From: an uncultured Bizionia sp.
Lineage (GTDB): Bacteria > Bacteroidota > Bacteroidia > Flavobacteriales > Flavobacteriaceae
Reading direction: 5' to 3'
Assembly (NCBI GenBank): GCA_947496215.1
Contig: CANMCF010000001.1
Location: 603,641-667,640, forward strand
DNA length: 64,000 nucleotides
Below are positions 8,785 through 17,956 of the stretch, in pieces (position 1 is the stretch's first letter; every line of letters starts with the position of its first letter). Below the pieces are notes generated by a model. The model made no database searches, was not told where the DNA came from, and was given only the letters and a program-made list of their open reading frames with translations. A program made the translations under genes and the position numbers.

Positions 8785-10407
8785 TTAGTTTGCTTCCAAG
8801 CTTGTAAATTTAAATTCCTTTCCATCGAAAAGCCCCTTGTCACTTAATTTCAATGAGGGTATCACCAATAAAGCCATAAAGGACAATGACATGTATGGAG
8901 CATTCAACGTGCATCCCATTTGCTTGGCCATCTTATCCAATTCGGCATATTCCCTTCCTATCGTTTCTCCATCTTTGTCACTCATTATACCAGCCACGGG
9001 CAATGCCACTGTACTTTCTTTTAATTTGTTTGATGCGCAAATTCCTCCTTTGACTTCAATGATCGCGTTTACTGCTTTACAAATGGCTTCATCATCAACT
9101 CCAACTGCTATTATGTTGTGGGAATCATGTCCAACGGAACTTGCTATCGCACCTTCTTTCAAGCCAAAATTCCTAATGAAGGCAATAGCTGGTTTCTGGT
9201 CTTTGTACCTATTGACTACCGTCATTTTCAAAACATCGGTTTCGGTGTTGGACACAAGGTTTCCATCTTCTATTGAAGCATCCGTTATAATTTCATTGGT
9301 TACCAACTCTCCATCCAAACATTCGATGGCCCTTATTTTTTCTGTCGAGGATTCGAACCTGAAATCGCTGACATTTTTTTTATTAGTATTGAAGTTATTC
9401 AAATTCTCAAAGGCCACGTCTTTGATTAGAGTCAATCCCTTGTCGAATACCAATTCCCCATTTATGTATGTTTGTAGTGGCTTGAAGTTCTTTAAATCTT
9501 CAACTACTATGCAATCGGCCGCATCTCCGACATTAAGCAAACCTACATCCAAATTGTAATGCTTCACGGGATTTATACAAGCAACCTGCAATACTTTGTA
9601 TATATCCATTCCTCTTTCTATTGCTCTTGCACACAGCGCATTTATATGACTTATCATCAAATCGTCTGGATGCTTGTCATCACTACAGAACATCATGTTT
9701 TCATAATGTTCCGACAACAAATCTATTAGAGCTTCGAAATTTTTGGCAGCACTCCCTTCCCTGATTATTACCTTCATTCCCTTCTGTAGCTTTTCCAAGG
9801 CCTCTTCATACGAAAAGCATTCGTGATCCGTGGATATGCCTTCGGAAATGTATTTCGTTACATCATCACCTCTCAGCCCAGGTGCGTGTCCATCTACGGG
9901 CTTGTTATTCTGTTTTGCCCAAGCTATTTTCTCAAGTACATCAGGATCATCAAACAGTACTCCAGGATAGTTCATCATTTCCGCCAAATACTTTATGTCT
10001 GGATTCTCCATCAATCTCTTGATGTCGTTGGAATCCACAACGGCGCCGGCAGACTCAAAGGATGTGGCTGGAACACAGGATGGAGCTCCAAAATTGAACT
10101 TGAAAGGTGTTTGCTTACCATTTTCTATCATAAACTCCACTCCTTTCACTCCTAGCACATTTGCTATTTCATGTGGGTCCGAAACCGTAGCCACCGTTCC
10201 GTGGGTAACAGCCAACTTTGCAAACTCGCTAGGAACCAACATGGAACTCTCTATGTGAATATGGCCATCTACGAAGCCTGGCAATATATAATGCTCGACA
10301 TCGTGTTCCTTCTCTTTCACTGAAGCTATTTTACCATCTTGGATGGTAATCTCACCTTTGTATGTGCGTTGGTTTGGGATATCTACTATTTGTCCTTGTA
10401 TCTTCAT
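8785..10407 (-). CDS. ade: adenine deaminase
   Basis: This enzyme converts adenine to hypoxanthine and ammonia in purine salvage. The 540-residue protein matches the amidohydrolase-type Ade family in length and motifs: the metal-binding [12 protein letters not shown] (HxH near 49-51), the [17 protein letters not shown] block, [19 protein letters not shown] and [11 protein letters not shown]. The C-terminal adenine-deaminase domain contains [10 protein letters not shown] and VKGGI. The first in-frame codon of the open frame is TTG at 10410; the ATG at 10407 (MKIQGQIV) is the natural start. A -7 box lies at 10433-10440, giving a short leader. It is directly followed by the YheT-type hydrolase. 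Confidence 0.95.
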   Translation of the reverse strand: MKIQGQIVDIPNQRTYKGEITIQDGKIASVKEKEHDVEHYILPGFVDGHIHIESSMLVPSEFAKLAVTHGTVATVSDPHEIANVLGVKGVEFMIENGKQTPFKFNFGAPSCVPATSFESAGAVVDSNDIKRLMENPDIKYLAEMMNYPGVLFDDPDVLEKIAWAKQNNKPVDGHAPGLRGDDVTKYISEGISTDHECFSYEEALEKLQKGMKVIIREGSAAKNFEALIDLLSEHYENMMFCSDDKHPDDLMISHINALCARAIERGMDIYKVLQVACINPVKHYNLDVGLLNVGDAADCIVVEDLKNFKPLQTYINGELVFDKGLTLIKDVAFENLNNFNTNKKNVSDFRFESSTEKIRAIECLDGELVTNEIITDASIEDGNLVSNTETDVLKMTVVNRYKDQKPAIAFIRNFGLKEGAIASSVGHDSHNIIAVGVDDEAICKAVNAIIEVKGGICASNKLKESTVALPVAGIMSDKDGETIGREYAELDKMAKQMGCTLNAPYMSLSFMALLVIPSLKLSDKGLFDGKEFKFTSLEAN

Positions 10408-10432
10408 CAAATTGAAACATTAAAATATGTTG

Positions 10433-10440
10433 CAAAACTA
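10433..10440 (-). promoter_or_regulatory. putative -7 box for ade
   Basis: On the minus strand this reads TAGTTTTG, matching the Bacteroidota TAnnTTTG consensus, 26 bases upstream of the ade ATG. A TTG at the -33 position is not evident, so the promoter call is tentative. Confidence 0.45.
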
Positions 10441-10476
10441 ATGCTTTTGCAGCTAAGAAATAATTCCCCTAAACAA

Positions 10477-10512
10477 AAAAGAGGTTGGATAAATCTATCC
10501 AACCTCTTTTTA
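10477..10512 (-). terminator. intrinsic terminator after the thioredoxin lipoprotein gene
   Basis: A 15-bp perfect stem (10477-10491 with 10496-10510, AGAGGTTGGATA core) with a 4-base loop is flanked by A-runs and T-runs, so it can end transcription of the minus-strand TlpA-like gene that stops at 10550. Confidence 0.85.
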
Positions 10513-10549
10513 CTTTGATCAAGTGAGTTTTATGACTACTCGCTTGAAA

Positions 10550-11926
10550 TTAAATCTTCAACTCATCAAACAGCCTTATCAAGCCTTTGTTAGATGGTCT
10601 TGGCGCATCCGAAGATACTATGTTCCCTGCTGGATCCAACAGGATAAAACGAGGGATTCCATTTATGTTGTAGTCTTGTACAAAATCCGATTTGAAATCT
10701 TTGTCTGCCAACAATTGGATTCCACCCAAATCTTTGTCTGCAACCATTTTCTTCCATTTGTCATGGTTTTTTTTGGTATCTACAGAGATACTTACAAACT
10801 CAATGTTTTTGTCATGGTATTGCTTTTCGACCTTTTGCAAATGAGGAATTTCCGCCTTGCAAGGTCCACACCAAGTAGCCCAAACGTCTATATAGACATA
10901 TTTCCCTTTTAAATCTGCCAAGGAAGTGGTTCCTCCAGCATTGTTCTCATAGTTTACGAAAACCGGAGACGCATTTCCTTTTACCAGTTTTTTGATGTTT
11001 TCATACGTTCTGGTCAATTCCTTTTTGAAGTCTTCGTCTGTCGAATGTGCTATTATATCATCGAACAATTGCCCTGCAGAAGGATTATTTCCATCTACTC
11101 GATTGGACAATCCCGAAAGCAAGTAGTTTTTGATTACTTGAGCATCTTTTGAGTTCTTGATTATGTTTATTGCAGCTGTGGCAAAAGGAATGCTATCTTT
11201 TTCGGAAGTCTCAAAAGCCAGACGATTGAAGTTTCTTGACACCAATCTCTTATATGTATCATATGATTTGAAATGTTCTACATTATCATAGGCCAAATCC
11301 TTTTCAAGGTCAGGAAAAGACTCAGAAACTTTAAACTCACGATCTTTTGACAAAAAACTATGATACCTCTCGTACATAGTAACATTGGAGATATGCTCAT
11401 AATTGATGTTTTCTTTTTCGAATGCAATGAAATCTGCATCCAACTCAGGTTTCAAACTCTGCTCCAATGCTATTTTTTGTTGTTTCATCGCAGCCAAGAA
11501 TTCCTCCTCATCCAAAGCGTATAGCTTTTCCATATCCCCACTTTTTTCTTCTATGAGCAATTTTTGAGCCAAGTAATTGTTGACATCACTTCCTGTTCCT
11601 GTATAGACTATTGTTTCGTCAAACTCCTTGGCATCCATATTCAACTTTACATCGTACTCATTCTTCAAGTACAATGCTGAGTTTTCAGTACCATCACTAA
11701 ATCGATAATGTCCACTTGCATTGAAAATTGTATCTGAGAACGTTCCTGCATCGGAAACCTTTATTGACTTCACGGTTTTATTTGAAGCGTCTATAATGGA
11801 TAGGCCATTGCTATTTGCATTCTTTATTGTTCCTGAAAACAATGCATAATCCACGGGGGCTAGCGGTTCTGTTTTTTTACATGCAACAATGGACAGAGCT
11901 AATATTCCAAAAAATACTTTTTTCAT
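10550..11926 (-). CDS. TlpA-like thioredoxin-domain lipoprotein
   Basis: A 458-residue envelope lipoprotein (lipobox Cys16 in SIVAC) with an N-terminal DUF4369-like beta region (about 25-110), a helical linker to about 320, and a C-terminal TlpA/ResA-type thioredoxin domain (325-458). The active site WCGPC is at 352-356 and the cis-Pro segment is INGIPRFILLD. This architecture is common in Bacteroidota and serves as a periplasmic thiol-disulfide reductase for exported proteins or cytochromes. It lies 31 bases downstream of the DsbD gene with no terminator between, so DsbD probably delivers electrons across the membrane to this protein. The terminator at 10477 closes the unit. Confidence 0.88.
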   Translation of the reverse strand: MKKVFFGILALSIVACKKTEPLAPVDYALFSGTIKNANSNGLSIIDASNKTVKSIKVSDAGTFSDTIFNASGHYRFSDGTENSALYLKNEYDVKLNMDAKEFDETIVYTGTGSDVNNYLAQKLLIEEKSGDMEKLYALDEEEFLAAMKQQKIALEQSLKPELDADFIAFEKENINYEHISNVTMYERYHSFLSKDREFKVSESFPDLEKDLAYDNVEHFKSYDTYKRLVSRNFNRLAFETSEKDSIPFATAAINIIKNSKDAQVIKNYLLSGLSNRVDGNNPSAGQLFDDIIAHSTDEDFKKELTRTYENIKKLVKGNASPVFVNYENNAGGTTSLADLKGKYVYIDVWATWCGPCKAEIPHLQKVEKQYHDKNIEFVSISVDTKKNHDKWKKMVADKDLGGIQLLADKDFKSDFVQDYNINGIPRFILLDPAGNIVSSDAPRPSNKGLIRLFDELKI

Positions 11927-11957
11927 AACTTTTATGTTTAGTCGTTTATTATTAATG

Positions 11958-14327
11958 CTATCGTTTGAAATTCTCTACTCCGACCTTTAACCAGTCATAG
12001 TATTCATCTGCATTGGGCGTATAGGCTGTCGTATAATTCAACAATTCCATATTATGGTCTAACAACACATAGAATGGCTGTGAGTTGTTTTGAAAATTAA
12101 GCGTTTGCAACGTGGCCCACTTGTCTCCAATGGTCTTGATGTCCTTAAGTCTTCCATTTTGTTTTATGTATTGGAATTGCTCTTCATCTGCCAATGGCTT
12201 CCTATCATCCACGTACAACGAAATAATGACATAGTCCTCTTTGAGGATCTTGTAAATCTTATCTTGGCTCCAAACTTGTTCCTCCATTTTACGGCAGTTT
12301 ACGCAAGCCCAACCTGTAAAATCCAACATTATGGGTTTGTTTTGTTCTTTGGCTGCTGCAATACCTTCATCTAGATCCTTGTAGCAATTTAATCCTAAAG
12401 GGCATTCGGAATCCTTTTCGTATAGACTATAAGGCAATGGTGGAGGAAAACCACTCAACAATGTCAAATTTGCATACTTGGTGTTTGTCAATCCTGGAAT
12501 TAGATATATTACGAAAGCAAAGACCAAGAAGATAAATGCCCATTTGCTCATACTGATTTTCTTGAACGGCCCATCATGTGGAAACTTGATTTTTCCTAAT
12601 AAATATAACAACAAGCTAATTCCTATGATGATCCAAAGGCCAATGAACACCTCACGTTTCAATAGTCCCCAATGTTTTACCAAATCGGCATTGGACAAGA
12701 ACTTCAAAGCCAAGGCAAACTCCGCATGGGCCAAAACCACTTTAACTGTATTTAACCAACCACCAGATTTGGGTAAGGAGTTCAACCATTTCGGAAACAT
12801 CGCAAACAATGTAAATGGCAGAGCCAAGGCCAAACCAAATCCGCTCATTCCCATTGTCAATTGCATTGCTCCTCCATCACTTGTCAATGATCCAGCCAAC
12901 AAAGACCCAAGAATCGGTCCTGTACAAGAAAAAGAAACTATGGCTAGAGTCAACGCCATAAAAAAGACTCCTATGAAGCCTCCTATACTTGACGATGCAG
13001 AATCCATCTTGTTTCCCCAAGAAGAAGGTAAGGTTATTTCAAAATAACCCAAGAATGAAATTGCAAAAAAGATTAGTATGGCAAAGAAGAACAAGTTCAA
13101 CCAGACATTGGTTGAAATGGTGTTTAGTATTTCTGGATTCAATGAATCCAAAAAGTGAAATGGTAAACTCAACAATACATATATCAACAAGATAAAAAAG
13201 CCGTACAACATCGCATTTGCCAAACCTTTTTGTGAATTACTTGCACTTTTTGTAAAGAATGTCACCGTTAGAGGTATCATTGGAAATACACAAGGTGTCA
13301 ACAATGCCACCAAACCACCTAAAAAACCAAGAATGAAAATACCAAAATTGGTTTTCTCCTTTACTTCTTCCTTTTCATATTTCTCCCAACCAGTTACATT
13401 CAAATTCAAGGCATCAGATTTCGCTTTGCTATTGGCATCTATGGAAACAACCTCGTTTTTCACTTCTGCCTTACCTGTTAAGGAAGTATTGAACACCTCT
13501 GTCATTGGTTGCAAGCACTTTTCGTTGTCACATACTTGATAGTATACTTCGGACGCTATTGACTTTGCTTCTGGATTGAGCAATTTTATTTTTTGTTTGA
13601 ATACTGCTTTGTCTTCAAAATACCTAACCTTCATTTGAAAGACCTTCTCAAAGACCTCCACGGTTTCGGATTCCGTCGTTTCACCGATCAACTCAAAATC
13701 CTTGGAATCGGTATCAAATGTAAACTCCGTCTCTATGGGGCCTTCATCCTTAGTTCCATTTTGTGAGTAGAAGTGCCAATGCCCATCTATGGTCGCTACA
13801 TATGTCAATTCATACTCGGTCTCCGATAACTTTTTCACTTCGGAAGACCACGAAACTGGTTCAAGGATACTTGACTTCTTCTTTGGTATTTCAAACTCAA
13901 AATCCACATCATTAGGAGGCAAGCATCTAGTATCATCGCACACCATAAAATTCACACTAGCCTTTATACTACCCGGGTTACCCAATAGCTTTATTGTCTG
14001 TCTGAATTCTGCCTTATCTTCGAAAAATTTAATTTTCATGCCAAAAACGGGGTCATCCACAGTATGGCCTTCCTCCTCTTTGGTCTTTCCTACCAATTCG
14101 TAAGTATTTGATTCCTCGAATGAAAAAGAGGTCGGTACTGGTCCGTCGTCAGGAACATCTTGTGAATATAGATGCCAACCGGAATCAATGGATGCCGTTG
14201 CTATCAAATCTATTTCCGTTTCAGATTTCTTTTCAATGGAAGTGGACCACTCGACTGGCTCGAGTATTTGTGCCGTTGTCAGCGAAATTGAAAATAAAAC
14301 GAGTAAGAAAGTTAGTATTTGCTTCAT
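11958..14327 (-). CDS. dsbD: DsbD-type transmembrane thiol reductase with doubled N-domain
   Basis: This protein moves electrons from cytosolic thioredoxin to periplasmic thiol proteins. Its 789 residues show a signal peptide (1-20), two copies of the nDsbD-like domain (about 21-150 and 154-285, each starting ILEPVxWS and containing a WHxYSQ motif and a CDDxRCLPP/CDNEKCLQP cysteine pair), then a CcdA-like membrane domain with eight or so helices (about 325-610, GGLVALLTPCVFPMIPLT and SFSCTGPILGSLL). The last part is a thioredoxin domain with CVNC at 675-678. Classical DsbD has a single N-domain. The gene leads the operon with the TlpA-like lipoprotein downstream. Confidence 0.9.
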   Translation of the reverse strand: MKQILTFLLVLFSISLTTAQILEPVEWSTSIEKKSETEIDLIATASIDSGWHLYSQDVPDDGPVPTSFSFEESNTYELVGKTKEEEGHTVDDPVFGMKIKFFEDKAEFRQTIKLLGNPGSIKASVNFMVCDDTRCLPPNDVDFEFEIPKKKSSILEPVSWSSEVKKLSETEYELTYVATIDGHWHFYSQNGTKDEGPIETEFTFDTDSKDFELIGETTESETVEVFEKVFQMKVRYFEDKAVFKQKIKLLNPEAKSIASEVYYQVCDNEKCLQPMTEVFNTSLTGKAEVKNEVVSIDANSKAKSDALNLNVTGWEKYEKEEVKEKTNFGIFILGFLGGLVALLTPCVFPMIPLTVTFFTKSASNSQKGLANAMLYGFFILLIYVLLSLPFHFLDSLNPEILNTISTNVWLNLFFFAILIFFAISFLGYFEITLPSSWGNKMDSASSSIGGFIGVFFMALTLAIVSFSCTGPILGSLLAGSLTSDGGAMQLTMGMSGFGLALALPFTLFAMFPKWLNSLPKSGGWLNTVKVVLAHAEFALALKFLSNADLVKHWGLLKREVFIGLWIIIGISLLLYLLGKIKFPHDGPFKKISMSKWAFIFLVFAFVIYLIPGLTNTKYANLTLLSGFPPPLPYSLYEKDSECPLGLNCYKDLDEGIAAAKEQNKPIMLDFTGWACVNCRKMEEQVWSQDKIYKILKEDYVIISLYVDDRKPLADEEQFQYIKQNGRLKDIKTIGDKWATLQTLNFQNNSQPFYVLLDHNMELLNYTTAYTPNADEYYDWLKVGVENFKR

Positions 14328-14436
14328 TTTTATTGTTTTATAATAATGATAAGATGCAAAGAAAAAACATTTATCAATTGATAAGTGTTAAAACTACTGT
14401 TATCAATAGTTAAATAAAACCAAAATTATGGCTGTT

Positions 14437-15753
14437 TTAATCTTGCAAAGTTATTTTTAAAATTCTATTGGTATTTTCGGTCACTTTAAAACGATTGTCG
14501 GCTCGATAATTTATTACCCAAACGACTTCATCATTAGAGCACAATAACTGACATTTTTCTTTATCTAGCAAGGATAATTTCTCATCTTTAAAAAATTTAC
14601 TCAATTTCTTTTTTCCTTGCAATCCCATAGGATAAAAGAGATCTCCGTCTATCCAAGATCTAATTTCAAGTGGAAATTGCAGTGATTTAACATCAACGAA
14701 TATTTCTTTTTTGCTAGCCTTTGAAACGGTATCAACTTCTTCAAAAAAAAGAGTTCCCAAAGATATCTCAACCATTTTTTCTCCCTCTTGAATTTTCATC
14801 GATTCGTCACTTATCAAAGTAATGACAGTTAAAATTAAAGAGTCCCTATTTTTTAACAATCTATGCGTACTGGAAAACACTTGCTTTCCTGATTGTGCAT
14901 CCAGCAAATCGTAAATATCTTCAAAGGCAGTAAATCCATATTCCCTAAAGATTTCGAATATGTATGCTTTTGGTTTCTTCAGCTTTTTAAACTCGGAAAT
15001 CTTGTATACTATGGTATTCCCCTCGACACTTTCTATCGCACGCTTTGTAACGACATCAATACTTTCTCTTACAATGTTAGACGTTTCTTGTAAATTGTTC
15101 AAGGTTTTGTCGAAACCTTGCAACAATTGCGGATTAATGTCTTTTAACATAGGAATGACATCATGCCTCAACTTGTTCCTTAGGTACTTTGTTGATGCAT
15201 TGCTGCTGTCCTCCCTCCATCTTAGATCATTATCCATTGCATAGCGTTCTATTGTCTCCCTGGAATATGGTAACAAAGGCCTCACTATGTTATCATTTAC
15301 CTGAGGAATTCCTGTTAGACCTTCTAAACCTGTACCTCTTGTAAGATTGATCAAAAAGGTTTCCAGATTGTCATCTGCGTGATGCGCCGTCAATATGAAA
15401 TCAAATTTTAATTGTCTCGCCAATTCTTTGAACCAATTGTAACGCAATTCGCGGGCTGCCATTTGAATGGACAATTTTTCAGCTTCTGCATAGGTCTTGG
15501 TATCAAAGCTTTCAACAAAGGCTTCCATGCTCAACTGCTCAGCCAATTCCAACACAAAACCCTCATCTCCATCACTTTCGTCTCCCCTCAAATTGAAATT
15601 GCAATGTGCCAAACTAACATCTAGATTGATTTTATGGCATAGATGTGCCAATACCACACTATCCAGTCCTCCCGAAATGGCAATGAGAAGTCGACCTTTC
15701 CTTAAAAAGTCCAATTGAGAAGTTATATGATTGTCGAATGCTTTAAACATCAT
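14437..15753 (-). CDS. tilS: tRNA(Ile)-lysidine synthetase
   Basis: TilS adds lysine to C34 of tRNA-Ile(CAU), changing both its decoding and its aminoacylation identity; it is essential in bacteria. The 438-residue protein has the PP-loop ATP motif SGGLDSV at 27-33, the following LAHCNFNLRGDESD segment, TAHHADDNLETFLINLTRGTG and LLPYSRETIE, and a C-terminal TilS substrate-binding domain (about 360-438). It is the last gene of a compact minus-strand operon pabB-hydrolase-tilS, six bases after the hydrolase stop. Two adjacent ATGs (15753 and 15750) are both usable. Confidence 0.95.
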   Translation of the reverse strand: MMFKAFDNHITSQLDFLRKGRLLIAISGGLDSVVLAHLCHKINLDVSLAHCNFNLRGDESDGDEGFVLELAEQLSMEAFVESFDTKTYAEAEKLSIQMAARELRYNWFKELARQLKFDFILTAHHADDNLETFLINLTRGTGLEGLTGIPQVNDNIVRPLLPYSRETIERYAMDNDLRWREDSSNASTKYLRNKLRHDVIPMLKDINPQLLQGFDKTLNNLQETSNIVRESIDVVTKRAIESVEGNTIVYKISEFKKLKKPKAYIFEIFREYGFTAFEDIYDLLDAQSGKQVFSSTHRLLKNRDSLILTVITLISDESMKIQEGEKMVEISLGTLFFEEVDTVSKASKKEIFVDVKSLQFPLEIRSWIDGDLFYPMGLQGKKKLSKFFKDEKLSLLDKEKCQLLCSNDEVVWVINYRADNRFKVTENTNRILKITLQD

Positions 15754-15759
15754 GCTAAT

Positions 15760-16578
15760 TTACATATTGTCCAACCATTTCAATATGGTTTTTATGAATT
15801 CTTCCTTACACAAGTCATGATGCAACTCGTGATGCCCATTTTCAAACAACTCCAATTGCGCATTGTTGGCATTGCGGCAAAAATCTTGAGACCCCTTGTA
15901 ATCCGTTATTCTATCTCCAGTTCCATGCAAGACAAGCATTGGTATATCTAGCTCATCGGCTTTTTTCATCGCTTGTTCTCCTGCATCAAATATGGGAAAC
16001 GAATACATTGGACTAATTCTATCATGGATCAGAACATCTTCCTCGTAGTGTTTTACCTCATTTAAATCCCTTGTAATGGCTTTAGTATCCAATTCACTTG
16101 ACAATGTCAAAGACGGTAATGCATGAAGCAACAGTTTACCTAAGGCCATTTTCCATTTAGGTGGTACGAATGCCAAACGTAAAAAAGGGCTTGTCGCTAT
16201 GGCTCCTTTTAATGTGTGTTCTTTATTCAATACATAATTGATTACGATATTCCCTCCCAAACTATGTCCGTATAGGTAGACTTCCTTTTGGGAAAATAAC
16301 GTTTTTGCCATAGTAATCGTATAATCCACGGCATCCAAAAGCGATTTGTAACTTGGGCAATGTCCACGTTTACCTTTGCTCCTTCCGTGCCCATACAAAT
16401 CGAAAGCTACAATTGCATATCCGGAATCCATCAAATGGGGTATCACGGATTTTTCATAACGAAGCATATGTTCCCCCATGCCATGTACCAAGACAATGAC
16501 ACCTTTTACACCTATCGGTGCCCAGTATTGCCCCTGCAATTCGATGTTGTGCAGATTGAATGTGAATGTATTTTCCAT
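15760..16578 (-). CDS. alpha/beta hydrolase (monoacylglycerol-lipase-like)
   Basis: A 272-residue cytosolic serine hydrolase of the lysophospholipase/monoacylglycerol lipase (Hydrolase_4) type. Motifs in order are VHGMGEH (31-37), FDLYGHGRSKGKRG (about 59-72), the nucleophile elbow YGHSLGGN with Ser106, the acid residue in LHGTGDRITD, and the catalytic His in ELFENGHHELHHD near the C-terminus. Its ATG overlaps the stop of pabB by one base (TAATG), so it is translationally coupled to it. Substrate is not evident; membrane-lipid turnover is the usual guess for this family. Confidence 0.88.
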   Translation of the reverse strand: MENTFTFNLHNIELQGQYWAPIGVKGVIVLVHGMGEHMLRYEKSVIPHLMDSGYAIVAFDLYGHGRSKGKRGHCPSYKSLLDAVDYTITMAKTLFSQKEVYLYGHSLGGNIVINYVLNKEHTLKGAIATSPFLRLAFVPPKWKMALGKLLLHALPSLTLSSELDTKAITRDLNEVKHYEEDVLIHDRISPMYSFPIFDAGEQAMKKADELDIPMLVLHGTGDRITDYKGSQDFCRNANNAQLELFENGHHELHHDLCKEEFIKTILKWLDNM

Positions 16579-17873
16579 TATCTGTTTTCCAATACTTCGC
16601 GCATGGCCTTAGCCTTGATCAAGCATTCCTCATATTCCTTTAGAGGATCACTTTTTGCCGTTATTGCTCCTCCTACCGAATAGGATACGTATTGTTTGGT
16701 TTCGTTGTACAGAATGCTCCTAATTATCACATTGAAATCGAAGTCTCCCTTTGGAGAAATGTAACCTACCGTACCAGAATACAATCCACGTTTTGTTTCT
16801 TCGAGGTTTTCTATGATTTTCATTGCTGAAATTTTTGGAGCTCCTGTCATGCTTCCCATGGGGAAAGTACTTTTTATGACATCGATTGGATTCGTGCCTT
16901 CTTCCACTTCGGAAACTACCGTAGATATCATTTGGTGTACTTGTTCAAAACTATAGACCTTGCAAAGTTCCTCTACCTTCACGCTTCCTTTCGTTGCCGT
17001 ATGCGACAAGTCATTTCTTACCAAATCTACGATCATTATGTTTTCACTCCTCTCCTTTTCATCTTGGGACAACCCTAGTTCCAGGGCTTTGTCTTCAATT
17101 GCATTTTCAGAACGTTTTGCTGTTCCCTTTATGGGTTGGGTAATGATCTTTTTTCCTTCTTTTTTGATGTATCGCTCCGGTGTGGCAGACAAGAGGTATT
17201 TATCCCCCAACCTGAAAAATGTTGCAAATGGTGGTTTGGATATCGCATTCAACTTGTTATAGGTTTCCAATGGATCGATGGTTGTATTTTCTGCAAAGAA
17301 CTCCTGACAAAAATTGGCTTCATACACATCTCCTCTATGTATGTGCTCCAACATTGTATTTACCTTTTGAAAATATTCGTCCTTGTGAATTCTTAGCTTG
17401 ATCTTTACGGAATCTTTTGGTGATTTAATCGTTGAATCCCCTAATTCACGAATTACCTTTAAGTCATTGTCCAATTCATCTTCTACGACTTTCAAATACA
17501 ATGTCTCCACTCTATTTCCCTTTATCAAAAAAAGTTTTTTGGGTTGAAAGAAGTATAGGTCAGGAAACTCCAAACCATCAAAGTTGTTCGATTCCAAATC
17601 CTCTACATCATTCTTCAAATCATACGTAAGGTATCCGAATATCCAATCTTTCGTGGTGCTTTGGTATTCCTTCAGCCTTTCAAAGACGCTAATGCAATCA
17701 GATTGAATTGACGTAAAGGCATCTATGGCCAAGACTGCATCATAACTGGAATATTGCTGACTGTAATTATTGGAATCCAACCAAACGACATCATCAAATT
17801 GGGTGCTCCAAGCCAGCAAGTTTTGCTTGAATGTCGATATGTCCTTTACAATGTGTTCTTGTTTATTTCTCAA
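16578..17873 (-). CDS. pabB: aminodeoxychorismate synthase component I
   Basis: A chorismate-binding enzyme of 431 residues that, with a glutamine amidotransferase partner, makes 4-amino-4-deoxychorismate for folate. The C-terminal chorismate-binding domain is complete: HRGDVYEANFCQEFFA, IIVDLVRNDLSHTA-like segment (IMIVDLVRNDLS), FPMGSMTGAPK, and GTVGYISPKGDFDFNV. The N-terminal ~120 residues are the usual weakly conserved TrpE/PabB domain. The only start before the upstream in-frame stop is TTG at 17873, 27 bases from a strong promoter, so TTG is likely real. No pabA is adjacent. TrpE-like function is less likely because no trp genes are nearby. Confidence 0.88.
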   Translation of the reverse strand: MRNKQEHIVKDISTFKQNLLAWSTQFDDVVWLDSNNYSQQYSSYDAVLAIDAFTSIQSDCISVFERLKEYQSTTKDWIFGYLTYDLKNDVEDLESNNFDGLEFPDLYFFQPKKLFLIKGNRVETLYLKVVEDELDNDLKVIRELGDSTIKSPKDSVKIKLRIHKDEYFQKVNTMLEHIHRGDVYEANFCQEFFAENTTIDPLETYNKLNAISKPPFATFFRLGDKYLLSATPERYIKKEGKKIITQPIKGTAKRSENAIEDKALELGLSQDEKERSENIMIVDLVRNDLSHTATKGSVKVEELCKVYSFEQVHQMISTVVSEVEEGTNPIDVIKSTFPMGSMTGAPKISAMKIIENLEETKRGLYSGTVGYISPKGDFDFNVIIRSILYNETKQYVSYSVGGAITAKSDPLKEYEECLIKAKAMREVLENR

Positions 17874-17899
17874 TTAGGGTATCTTTTTCAGATAAATGC

Positions 17900-17930
17900 C
17901 AAATTTATCTATTTTAGCAATATATAACAA
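17900..17930 (-). promoter_or_regulatory. promoter of the pabB-hydrolase-tilS operon
   Basis: On the minus strand: TTG (17930-17928), a 20-base spacer, then TAAATTTG (17907-17900). This matches the Bacteroidota TTG-N19-21-TAnnTTTG consensus fully and predicts a transcript start about 20 bases before the pabB TTG codon. Confidence 0.75.
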
Positions 17931-17956
17931 ACAAAAGCCCTTACCTTACAAATTCT

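Noticed and set aside
12478..13047. A 189-codon plus-strand frame
   Set aside because: It is antisense to the membrane domain of DsbD, whose hydrophobic codons create long antisense frames.
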